Origin: Streptomyces scabichelini
GTDB taxonomy: Bacteria > Actinomycetota > Actinomycetes > Streptomycetales > Streptomycetaceae
DNA length: 45,077 nt
Reading direction: 5' to 3'
Assembly: GCF_011045015.1 (NCBI RefSeq)
Contig: NZ_JAAKZY010000074.1
Coordinates: forward strand, 1 to 45,077
A program made the translations under genes and the position numbers. Position 1 is the stretch's first letter. Every line of letters begins with the position of its first letter. The notes beneath the pieces are model-generated. The model did not search any database. It saw nothing but the letters and a program-made list of their open reading frames with translations, and was not told the DNA's origin. This document shows, in pieces, positions 7,285 to 14,723 of this stretch.

Positions 7285-9135
7285 TCAGCCCGGCACGGGT
7301 GCCGGCCCGACGTCGTTCTGCCGGCGCGCCATGTCCGCCAGATGCGCTCGGTCCAGCTTGGCGTGCGCGGTGAGCCGGAACGGCTCCATGGCGATCACCC
7401 TGCCGGGGACCATGTATTCAGGCAGTATCCGTCCGAGTTCCCGGCGAAGTGCCGGTTCGTCCACCGACGGCGCCTCTGCGAACAGGACCAGCTCGACATC
7501 CAGGGGGCCGTCGGAGATCCGTAGCGCTGCAGTCCTGGCACCGCCAAGGAACCGCGAGGCGGCCTGCTCGATCTCGCCGAGTTCCACCCGGTATCCGCGA
7601 ATCTTCACCTGGCCGTCGCTCCGGCCCCGGTGGTGCAGCAATCCGCTCGCGTCCCGGTCGACCAGGTCACCCGTGCGGTACCAAAGCCGTCGATCCTCCT
7701 GGGTGGACTGGGTGAACTTCGCCGCGTCGAAGGCCGGGTCGAGGTAACCGCCGAACACCTGAGGCCCGGAGAGCAGCAGTTCACCCGTCGCGTCGACCCG
7801 CACGTCCATGCCGGGCACGGGGGTACCGATCGGCACGATGCGGTCGTCGGCCGGCAGGGGCTCGTCCGGGGCGATGCGGTAGGTGGTGGCCCACACGGTC
7901 GCCTCGGTCGGCCCGTACACGTTGTCGATGATCGCGTGGGGAGCGGCCGCCCGCGCGAGCAGGACGGTGCTCACCGGCAACGGTTCACCGCCGATCACGA
8001 TATGGCGCAGGCCGGGCATCGAGTCCGCGGCAAGGTGACCGGCGGCCGCGGCGGACTCGATCAGGCTGGGCGTGCACGCCCACACCGTGACCCCGTACGC
8101 GGCTGCCGTGTCCGCCGGGTCGAGCGCCTGGATCCGGGACACGGCCAGCAGCGCGGCGCCCGTGCTCCACGCCCCCCACATCTCGAAGACGGAGAAGTCG
8201 AAGGTCAGCCCGTGGCACTGGGAGAACACGTCTCCCGGCCCCACCACGAAGTCCGGGAGCGCCTGAGTGAGGAACGCATCGGCATTGCGATGGGTGATGC
8301 CGACGCCCTTGGGCCGACCGGTGGATCCCGACGTGAAGATGTAGTAGGCCACGGCGTCGGGCGAGACGTCCTGAGTCGCGGGGATGTCGGCGACAGTCGA
8401 CGGCAGCACCAGACTGTCCACGACCTCCACGTCCCCCATCGCCGCGAGCTGCGCCGCCACCACCGGGTCTTCGCGCCGGTCGGTGACCACGACGCACCGC
8501 ACGCCGGCCTGCCGGACGATGTCCGCGTTGCGCTCCGGCGGGAAGGCCGGCGACAGCGGGACCACCGTGGCACCCGCGTACAGCGCCGCCAGGTAGGCGC
8601 GGTACGTGGACGTCTCCCGCTCGCCGAGCACGGCGACCACGCCACCGGTGCCGATCACCGAGGCCAGCGAGGCCGCCTGGTCGGCCATCTCGGCGTACGT
8701 GAGGACGTTGCCGGCGTCGATGAGGCACACCGCGTCCGGGTGCAGACGTGCCGACTCGAGGAACCGGTCGGCCAGTCCGCGCACTGTTCCGTCGGCCGGC
8801 TGCCGAGCGGCCTGTGGGTGCGCGTCGTGCGCGTCGTGCGCGACGCCGGTGTGCCCCGGACCGTTCTCATTCTCATTCTCGTTCTCGTTCTCGCTGACGA
8901 AGGTCCACAGTGATCGCACGGTCCGAAACGCCCGCTCGTTGAACGAACGCAGGTCGACTCCGTAGTGCTGGGACAGCTGCCTGCCGAGTCGCAGACTCCC
9001 GAGTGACGTGAGCCCGTAGCAGGTGAGCGGTGTGTCGGGGTCCAGCTCCTCCACACCGTTGCCCGGACCGGTGCCCGGTTCCTTCAGTACGGACAGCAGC
9101 AGGTGCTCGAAGGTGGTGTCCCACGGTCCGCGCAT
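7285..9135 (-). CDS. Carrier protein-adenylation didomain (NRPS-like)
   Basis: The 616-residue protein has an N-terminal carrier domain (about 1-85) with the phosphopantetheine serine at 44 in GLTSLGS. A low-complexity ENENENENEN stretch and an AHDAHDAH stretch form the linker. An adenylation domain (about 115-616) follows, with TSGSTGRPKG (268-277), FDFSVFEMW, YGPTEAT (408-414), YRTGDLV and GRSDGQVKIRGYRVELGE, and an A10-like HAKLDR lysine. Carrier before adenylation is the reverse of the common A-T order. My by-eye alignment to GrsA gives the specificity residues D-F-F-A-V-G-V-V-W-K; I do not recognise a substrate for these. The start lies two bases after the acyltransferase stop. The pair probably activates an amino or other carboxylic acid and hands it to the neighbouring acyltransferase. 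Confidence 0.92.
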   Translation of the reverse strand: MRGPWDTTFEHLLLSVLKEPGTGPGNGVEELDPDTPLTCYGLTSLGSLRLGRQLSQHYGVDLRSFNERAFRTVRSLWTFVSENENENENENGPGHTGVAHDAHDAHPQAARQPADGTVRGLADRFLESARLHPDAVCLIDAGNVLTYAEMADQAASLASVIGTGGVVAVLGERETSTYRAYLAALYAGATVVPLSPAFPPERNADIVRQAGVRCVVVTDRREDPVVAAQLAAMGDVEVVDSLVLPSTVADIPATQDVSPDAVAYYIFTSGSTGRPKGVGITHRNADAFLTQALPDFVVGPGDVFSQCHGLTFDFSVFEMWGAWSTGAALLAVSRIQALDPADTAAAYGVTVWACTPSLIESAAAAGHLAADSMPGLRHIVIGGEPLPVSTVLLARAAAPHAIIDNVYGPTEATVWATTYRIAPDEPLPADDRIVPIGTPVPGMDVRVDATGELLLSGPQVFGGYLDPAFDAAKFTQSTQEDRRLWYRTGDLVDRDASGLLHHRGRSDGQVKIRGYRVELGEIEQAASRFLGGARTAALRISDGPLDVELVLFAEAPSVDEPALRRELGRILPEYMVPGRVIAMEPFRLTAHAKLDRAHLADMARRQNDVGPAPVPG

Positions 9136-9137
9136 GA

Positions 9138-10136
9138 TCAGAGGTCCTCCACGATCTCGAGCACCGCGGCGGTGAGGGTGTAGCCGGTTCCGCCACCGAG
9201 CAGCAGCACCTGGTCACCCCGCCGCACCCTGCCGGTGGTGACCAGATGGTGCAGGCCGATGAACTGGTCGCCGGTGCCGACGTGGCCGGTGGTGCGACCG
9301 AGGTCCCAGGTGGACCGTTCGACCGGCAGGCCGAGCATGCGGTCCAGTTGGATCTCAGTCCGCCATTTCGTGGTGACCACCGGGATCACATACGACAGCT
9401 CCGCGGCGGTGACCCCGGCCTCGGCGAGCACCTGGCCGACGCAGTCGTGGAGCAGGGTCTCCATCCGTCCGTAGTGCTCGAGCATGGGCACCTCGGTGTC
9501 GTGGAACTGCTTGCGCAACTCCTCGAAGTCGATCAGCGAGAGATCGGCCCCGGAGCCGAACGCACCTCCGCGGGCCTCCGCCTCGAGCGAGTTCTCCGCC
9601 AGGGTGACCAGCGACCTCACCTTCGCGAAACCGCGCGCTCCGCTGAGTACGAGCGCACTGCCGCCGTCGGCGAGCACCGACTGGTCGCCGTACCACCGCT
9701 TCACCCAGGGGTTGTCGAACCGGTCCCCGGTGGTGACCAGCACCGCGTCCTCGGGCCCGGTGATGAACCGTCGCCCGAGTTCGATCGACCCCATCGCGCC
9801 GTTGCACTCCTGCACGATGTCGAACGACGGCACCGAAGGACCCACCGTGTGCAGGGCGACATACGGCGCGGCCTGCCAGTACCGCGCGCCCTGGTAGTCG
9901 ACGTAGGAGTGGAACACCGCGCGCCAGGTGCCGATGCCGTCGCCGGCCATGTCCAGGGCGGCACGGCCTGCGGCGGCGGCCATCTCGGCGGGGAACAGCG
10001 TCGGCTCCACGCAGGCCGAGAGCACCTCGTCGGCGCGCGCGGACTCGGCGTCGTAGTGACCCGCCTCGATCGCCTCGGCCGCGGTTTCGCGGGCGGGCAG
10101 GTGGACGCCGACGCCGGCGACGTACAGGTCGTTCAT
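9138..10136 (-). CDS. KAS III-like acyltransferase of the CerJ type
   Basis: From the ATG at 10136 the protein has 332 residues, and the nucleophile C111 (QECNGA) then sits where KAS III has Cys112, which supports this start over an upstream GTG at 10226. The normal His-Asn pair of KAS III is missing: the QAN-H site reads VTTKWR, and the NxGN site reads GHVGTGD with H285 and D290. The cervimycin enzyme CerJ uses Cys116, His295 and Asp300, the same spacing between His and Asp. CerJ homologues move acyl groups from carrier proteins onto hydroxyls to make esters rather than extending chains. With the carrier-adenylation gene directly downstream, this protein probably acylates the cluster product. 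The acyl group and acceptor are unknown. Confidence 0.88.
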   Translation of the reverse strand: MNDLYVAGVGVHLPARETAAEAIEAGHYDAESARADEVLSACVEPTLFPAEMAAAAGRAALDMAGDGIGTWRAVFHSYVDYQGARYWQAAPYVALHTVGPSVPSFDIVQECNGAMGSIELGRRFITGPEDAVLVTTGDRFDNPWVKRWYGDQSVLADGGSALVLSGARGFAKVRSLVTLAENSLEAEARGGAFGSGADLSLIDFEELRKQFHDTEVPMLEHYGRMETLLHDCVGQVLAEAGVTAAELSYVIPVVTTKWRTEIQLDRMLGLPVERSTWDLGRTTGHVGTGDQFIGLHHLVTTGRVRRGDQVLLLGGGTGYTLTAAVLEIVEDL

Positions 10137-10227
10137 GTCATCAACTGCCTCTCGCTCAGGAGGGTTTGCCTCAGAAGGGTTCGGCGAAGCGGCGTCCCGG
10201 CCGGGTCCGCACGGTCCACGTACCACC

Positions 10228-10764
10228 TCAACTCACGGAGGCCTGCGGGCTCTTGGCATCAGTGGGCTGCCATGACTGCTTCAGCGCCATGCGGTACTTG
10301 AGCAGCAACAGGACCGTGCGGGACAGCACCTCACACAGCGCCATGAGGATCAGGGCGGTCGGCCAGGTGTTCTCCGAGTGCAGGCTGAGCTTCTCGCTGA
10401 GCCGCCCGATCGCCTCGGCACCCCCATTGAGGGCGATGATGCCGAAGGCGAGCCGGCTGGACATGCCGGTGATCCACAGCGCCGCGGCCGGGACGGTCGC
10501 CCGCGCGACCACCTTCTCGCCGTCGTGATAGACCCGCGTCAACCCACCACAACCGAGTCCGAGTGCGAGACCCACCGCGGCCAGGCAGAGGGCGAAGATC
10601 CAGTCGGAGGTGTACGCCGGGAAGTCGCCCAGGTACTCGAACCCGGCCCACGCCACCAGGCCCACCGGCCACAGCAGGCTGGCCACGGTCAGCTTCTTTC
10701 CGCGGATCTGTCGCAGGACCAGTGCGATCAGCCCGAGCGAGATGGCCCAGTCGGTCCAGGTCAT
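10228..10764 (-). CDS. Integral membrane protein, possibly CcdC/DUF1453-like
   Basis: The protein has 178 residues with about five hydrophobic segments: near 4-16, 28-42, 52-74, 88-108 and 132-154. Between them lie basic loops such as RQIRGKK and a DGEK-type turn after TRVYH. The layout recalls the CcdC/DUF1453 family, but I am not certain. It is the first gene of the operon that continues to the acyltransferase and the carrier-adenylation protein, after a 91-bp gap. It is divergent from the MarR gene and has an operator-like palindrome directly upstream, so it is probably under MarR control. A role in export or resistance is possible but unsupported. AGGAGGAT lies just before the ATG. Confidence 0.75.
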   Translation of the reverse strand: MTWTDWAISLGLIALVLRQIRGKKLTVASLLWPVGLVAWAGFEYLGDFPAYTSDWIFALCLAAVGLALGLGCGGLTRVYHDGEKVVARATVPAAALWITGMSSRLAFGIIALNGGAEAIGRLSEKLSLHSENTWPTALILMALCEVLSRTVLLLLKYRMALKQSWQPTDAKSPQASVS

Positions 10765-10779
10765 GATCCTCCTCCTAAA

Positions 10780-10809
10780 GCATCACCTGTGATGCATCTT
10801 AGGTGATGC
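10780..10809. promoter_or_regulatory. MarR-type operator in the divergent promoter region
   Basis: GCATCACCT (10780-10788) and AGGTGATGC (10801-10809) form a perfect 9-bp inverted repeat. Inside it GCATCAC-CT-GTGATGC (10780-10795) forms a second, tighter palindrome. The site lies between the divergent membrane-protein and MarR genes, the usual place for MarR autoregulation. Confidence 0.75.
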
Positions 10810-10839
10810 ATTGCTGATGGGAGGTGAATCACCAGGTCA

Positions 10840-11340
10840 ATGACTCGCAAAAGCGGCGTCGCCCGCACGTGTAGGATCCGTCAGGTGGACGTTCTCCGAC
10901 TGCACCGGCTGGCCAGACAGCTCCGGGAGATCGCGCTCAAGGCCAGCCAGGACGGAGCCGAGCTGCCGATCTCGGTCGGCGATCTTGCCGTCCTCGAGAC
11001 CATCGCCCGCAATCCGAACAGCGCCATCAGCGAGATCAGCCGGAGCGTCGGCCTGGCGCAGAGCAGGGTCTCCAAGGTCGTTCACGAACTGACCAAGGCG
11101 GGCGTACTCCAGTCAAGCAAGGACCCCAACGACCGACGGCAGACCCGGGTGCGCCTCCACCCCACCGCACACCGGCAGACCTTCGAGGAGTACGGCAGGC
11201 GCCCGGTCGACGCGGCACTGGCCGAAGCCTTCCCCCACCTCGACGCGGCGAGCGCGGCCCGGGCCATGGAACTGCTCGGTGAGCTGTCCGACCTGCTGGA
11301 CAAGGGGTCCACGTCCGGTACGGAAACCGCGTCCGGCTGA
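10840..11340 (+). CDS. MarR-family transcriptional regulator
   Basis: The 166-residue protein carries a winged helix-turn-helix: DLAVLETIARNPNSAISEIS leads into the recognition helix SRVSKVVHELTKAGVL, and the wing contains KDPNDRRQTRVRLHPT. The DRR motif before the wing is typical of MarR proteins. It is divergent from the membrane-protein operon with a palindromic operator between them, so repression relieved by a ligand, perhaps the cluster product, is likely. The ATG at 10840 has GGGAGGTGA about twelve bases upstream, a little far. An in-frame GTG at 10885 is an alternative that would remove fifteen residues and keep the whole domain. Confidence 0.92.
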   Translation: MTRKSGVARTCRIRQVDVLRLHRLARQLREIALKASQDGAELPISVGDLAVLETIARNPNSAISEISRSVGLAQSRVSKVVHELTKAGVLQSSKDPNDRRQTRVRLHPTAHRQTFEEYGRRPVDAALAEAFPHLDAASAARAMELLGELSDLLDKGSTSGTETASG

Positions 11341-11369
11341 GGAAGCTCCAGCAGAGGGGACTCGCTCCG

Positions 11370-12860
11370 TCATTGGGTGTCGCGGTTCGCGCGCCCGCGG
11401 CGCCGGAGAAGGAGCAGGCCGCCCGCGAGGGCGGTGATGCCGGTGGCGGCGGTCCAGGCGGGGATGTCCGAGGAGCCGGTGGCGGCCAGGTCGCCGCCGT
11501 CCCTGCCGCCCTGCGGGGTGGCGGAAGCTGACGGTGTGGCGGCACCGGCACCGGCACCGGAATCGGAGCCGGAGCCGGACGCGGCGGAAGCCGAGGTCGA
11601 AGGGGAGGGCGAGGCCGGGGCCTCCGGCTTGGTGGACCGGTCGCGGGTGAACGCCAGGGTGCCGAAGCCGAGTTGGTCGTAGCCACCGCTGTTGGGGCCG
11701 TAGTCGCCACCGCCGCCCTCGGGCGCCGACTTGGCCGCGATCCGGGTGATGTACGACGTGGACAGGCCCCGGCGCTTGGTGTAGTGGTTGGCGATCATGG
11801 CCCAGATCGGGCGCGTCATGGCCGGGTCCACGGGAGCGGCCTCGGTGACGGTCTCCGAGCCCGACCAGCCGTTGATCGCACCCTTCGCGCGGGTGTTCGG
11901 CGTGAACGGCACGTCCCCGCCCAGGTTCCACCTGGCGACGTACTGGGCGCCCTTGAGGAAGCGGCTGTCGTCGTATCCGTACAGGTCGATGCCCTGGTTC
12001 CAGGCCATCTCGCAGAACGTGGCCATCAGGCCGACGCCCAGCAGGGCGTGGCCCTGGTCGCGGCCGGCCTCGACCCACTCGGCGAGACCGTCGTCCTCGT
12101 GCACGACCGGGATGGCGTTCTCGATGGAGCCCAGGCCCTCGCCGTGCTTGAAGTACTCGACCGCGGTGTCGACCTTGGCCCGGTCGTCGCAGAGGATGCC
12201 GACGGCGAGGACGCAGGCCATGTTCGCCAGGTCCCAGTTGGTCCAGTAGTTGGAGACGACGGCGCCGTTGTGGTTCTTGAGGAAGTCCTCGCTCGGCGGG
12301 GAGAAGACGTCTCGCATCATCTTCTGGAAGCGGGCCAGGTCGAAGTCGTCGTGGTCGCGGACGAGTTCGGCGGCGTTGGCGAACTGGTAGCCGTACAGGC
12401 CCGCCGCGAGGAACCGGTCCGCGGAGCCTTCGACGCTGGTCAGTTTCTCGGACCAGGCGTTGAGGATGGCGACGGCGGTGGCCAAGTGCGCGTCCTCGCC
12501 GGTGACATGGCCGCGGAGGGCGTTCTGGTAGGCCGCGTGGATGTCGTTGTAGAGGATCTGGTAGTTCTGCGGCGAGCCCACGCCCCGGTAGACCTTGGCC
12601 TGCGGGTTGGGCTTCCAGTCGGTCTGCGAGTGGCGGTTGGCGGTGAGCTTGGCGAAGCCCGCCGTGTACGGGGCCACGCCCGCCTTCATCTTCGCCGCCA
12701 TGCGGCCGAGGTCGGCCCGGGTGTGCAGCAGTCCGGGGTGCGCGAAGGCGGCGCCTGCCGCTGATGCCGGGGCCGCGGGGACGGCGGCGCCGATGGCCGC
12801 CGCGCCCGCGGCCGTACCGGCGATCTTCAGCATGCTCCGACGGTTGATCTCTGCTCTCAC
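11370..12860 (-). CDS. Secreted, sortase-anchored alginate lyase-like polysaccharide lyase
   Basis: I place the start at the GTG at 12860, which has GAGGAC at good spacing and gives a Tat signal peptide (NRRSMLKIAG) at the N-terminus; 496 residues result. The central part matches the alginate_lyase superfamily, an alpha/alpha toroid, with KNHNGAVVSNYWTNWDLA as the most conserved stretch. The tail is a serine-, proline- and alanine-rich spacer followed by LAATG, a hydrophobic segment and RRRGR, an LAxTG cell-wall sorting signal of the class E sortase type. The protein is therefore probably folded before Tat export and then fixed to the wall. It is divergent from two GH43 genes, which points to plant or algal polysaccharide breakdown. 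Substrate is not certain. Confidence 0.85.
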   Translation of the reverse strand: MRAEINRRSMLKIAGTAAGAAAIGAAVPAAPASAAGAAFAHPGLLHTRADLGRMAAKMKAGVAPYTAGFAKLTANRHSQTDWKPNPQAKVYRGVGSPQNYQILYNDIHAAYQNALRGHVTGEDAHLATAVAILNAWSEKLTSVEGSADRFLAAGLYGYQFANAAELVRDHDDFDLARFQKMMRDVFSPPSEDFLKNHNGAVVSNYWTNWDLANMACVLAVGILCDDRAKVDTAVEYFKHGEGLGSIENAIPVVHEDDGLAEWVEAGRDQGHALLGVGLMATFCEMAWNQGIDLYGYDDSRFLKGAQYVARWNLGGDVPFTPNTRAKGAINGWSGSETVTEAAPVDPAMTRPIWAMIANHYTKRRGLSTSYITRIAAKSAPEGGGGDYGPNSGGYDQLGFGTLAFTRDRSTKPEAPASPSPSTSASAASGSGSDSGAGAGAATPSASATPQGGRDGGDLAATGSSDIPAWTAATGITALAGGLLLLRRRGRANRDTQ

Positions 12861-12961
12861 GGCTTCGGTCCTCAGGGGTGGGGTGCGTGCCGATGCGTAG
12901 GCGTACGGACAGGAGACGCCCGGCCCCTCCGCCGATAACAAAAACCGAGCAGGAAGGCGGT

Positions 12962-13017
12962 GATTGGAAGGTTTGGGACGCCTGAGGGGCGCTATGGGTG
13001 TCCCGAACCTTCCAATC
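12962..13017. promoter_or_regulatory. Long inverted repeat between divergent polysaccharide-degradation genes
   Basis: Arms gattggaaggtttgggac (12962-12979) and gtcccgaaccttccaatc (13000-13017) are reverse complements with one mismatch over 18 bp, separated by 20 bp. The repeat lies 102 bp from the lyase start and 173 bp from the GH43 start. A shared operator read in both directions is the simplest reading. The rest of the 329-bp gap shows no gene. Confidence 0.7.
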
Positions 13018-13189
13018 CCCCCCGGGGGGACGGGTGGGGCGGTGTCACGGTCCGGAAAAGTGATCGAAACCGAACCCGTCGCATCCATTGACGCTCCATA
13101 CGCCTCACCTTTACCTTCTGGTCGAAGTTACGCACAGTGTTCGTGATCTCGAACGTGATGCTGTGCTGCCGCCCCAGAAGGGACTCACC

Positions 13190-14677
13190 GTGTTCCGCAC
13201 ACGCCACTGGTTCATCCTCGGGGCGGCGTTGCTGGCCCTGTTGGGGTCGCTCGTCACCGCCCAGCCAGGTGCCGCCGCCGAAGGGCGCCCGTACACCAAT
13301 CCCGTCAAGACGCAGAAGGGCGCCGACCCTTGGCTGGAGTACTACAACGGCAACTACTACCTGGTCACGACCTCGTTCACTGGTGAGCTGACCATGCGCA
13401 AGTCGCCGACGCTCGCCGGGCTGAACACCGCGCCCAGCGTGCAGGTGTGGTCAGACAGCACCTCCAGCCGCAACTGGAACATGTGGGCCCCGGAGATCCA
13501 CTTCTTCGACGGCAAGTGGTATCTGTACTACTCCGCCGGGCCGCGCGGCTCCGCCTGCTGCGACGACCAGCGCACCCATGTGCTGGAGAGCTCCGGCTCC
13601 GACCCGATGGGGCCGTACACCTACAAGAACACCTTCGCCGGCTCCAACCTGAACCCCAACGGCTGGCTGATCGACGCCAGCGTGCTCAAGCACAACAACA
13701 AGCTGTACCTGGTGGGCAGCGGTTCGGCCGGCGGCAGCAAGCAGAGCCTCGTCATCGCGCCGCTCAGCAACCCGTACACGCTCGCCGGCTCCACCTTCAC
13801 CGTCATCTCCAGCCCGACGCTCAGCTGGGAGACGCAGAGCGGTGAGGTCAACGAGGGGCCCGAGCCGCTCTACCGCAACGGGCGCACTTTCCTCGTCTAC
13901 TCGGCCAGCGCCTGCTGGGGCCCCGACTACAAGCTCGGCCAGCTGGAGCTGACCGGTTCCGACCCGCTCCTCGCCTCCTCCTGGACGAAGAAGCAGACCC
14001 CGGTCTTCCAGCGCAACGACGCGAACAGTGTGTTCGCACCGGGTCACAACGGGTTCTTCACCTCGCCCGACGGCACGGAGAACTGGATCGTCTACCACGC
14101 CAACGACGCGGCGGGCGACGGCTGCGACAACGGCCGTACGACCCGCGCCCAGAAGTTCACCTGGAACGCCGACGGCACCCCGAACTTCGGCACTCCGGCC
14201 CGCCTCGGCACGACGATGCCCGGCCCCTCCGGTGAGACGGCCACGACTCCGACCGCCTACACCATCGTCAACCGCAACAGCGGCAAGTGCCTCGACGTCA
14301 ACGGCGGCAGCACCGCCGACGGCGCCAACGTCTTCCAGTGGACCTGCAACGGCGGGGCCAACCAGAAGTGGCGCGTCGAGGACCGCGCCGATGACACCAG
14401 CCGCCTCGTCAACGTCGCCACCGGCAAGGTCGCCGACATCGCCGACTGCGGCACCGCAGACGGCGCCGACGTCCGGCAGTGGTCCTGGCTGAACAACGAC
14501 TGCCAGAAGTTCCGCATGGTCTACCTCGGCGGTGACTACGTGCGGATCGTCAGCGCCGCCACCGGCAAGGTCATGGACGTCGCCGACTGCGGCACCGTCA
14601 ACGGCAGCGACGTACGCCAGTGGACCTGGCTCAACAACAACTGCCAGCAGTGGCGCATCCAGCCCACCACCGCCTGA
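13190..14677 (+). CDS. Secreted GH43 glycosidase with ricin-type (CBM13) domain
   Basis: The GTG at 13190 follows AGAAGGGA and opens directly into a signal peptide (VFRTRHWFILGAALLALLGS) ending near AAA; 495 residues result. The GH43 five-bladed propeller carries the expected acids: D in KGADPW (base), D in LIDASVL (pKa modulator) and E in EVNEGPEPL (acid). The last 140 residues form a beta-trefoil lectin domain with three QxW-type repeats (QKWR, QKFR, QQWR) that bind sugar. Members act on arabinan or arabinoxylan side chains. A second GH43 gene follows after 46 bp in the same direction, suggesting joint expression. Exact specificity is unknown. Confidence 0.92.
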   Translation: MFRTRHWFILGAALLALLGSLVTAQPGAAAEGRPYTNPVKTQKGADPWLEYYNGNYYLVTTSFTGELTMRKSPTLAGLNTAPSVQVWSDSTSSRNWNMWAPEIHFFDGKWYLYYSAGPRGSACCDDQRTHVLESSGSDPMGPYTYKNTFAGSNLNPNGWLIDASVLKHNNKLYLVGSGSAGGSKQSLVIAPLSNPYTLAGSTFTVISSPTLSWETQSGEVNEGPEPLYRNGRTFLVYSASACWGPDYKLGQLELTGSDPLLASSWTKKQTPVFQRNDANSVFAPGHNGFFTSPDGTENWIVYHANDAAGDGCDNGRTTRAQKFTWNADGTPNFGTPARLGTTMPGPSGETATTPTAYTIVNRNSGKCLDVNGGSTADGANVFQWTCNGGANQKWRVEDRADDTSRLVNVATGKVADIADCGTADGADVRQWSWLNNDCQKFRMVYLGGDYVRIVSAATGKVMDVADCGTVNGSDVRQWTWLNNNCQQWRIQPTTA

Positions 14678-14723
14678 CCACCGCCTGAGCACTGTCTGAC
14701 CTCGCCTGATCAGGAGACCCCCC

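Noticed and set aside
12861..13088. A longer N-terminus for the alginate lyase-like gene starting at 13088.
   Set aside because: It would put 76 residues ahead of the Tat motif and read across the inverted repeat. The GTG at 12860 fits better.
13088..13189. A longer N-terminus for the first GH43 gene starting at 13088.
   Set aside because: The extra residues match nothing in the family and would bury the signal peptide, while the GTG at 13190 has a ribosome binding site and opens the signal peptide directly.
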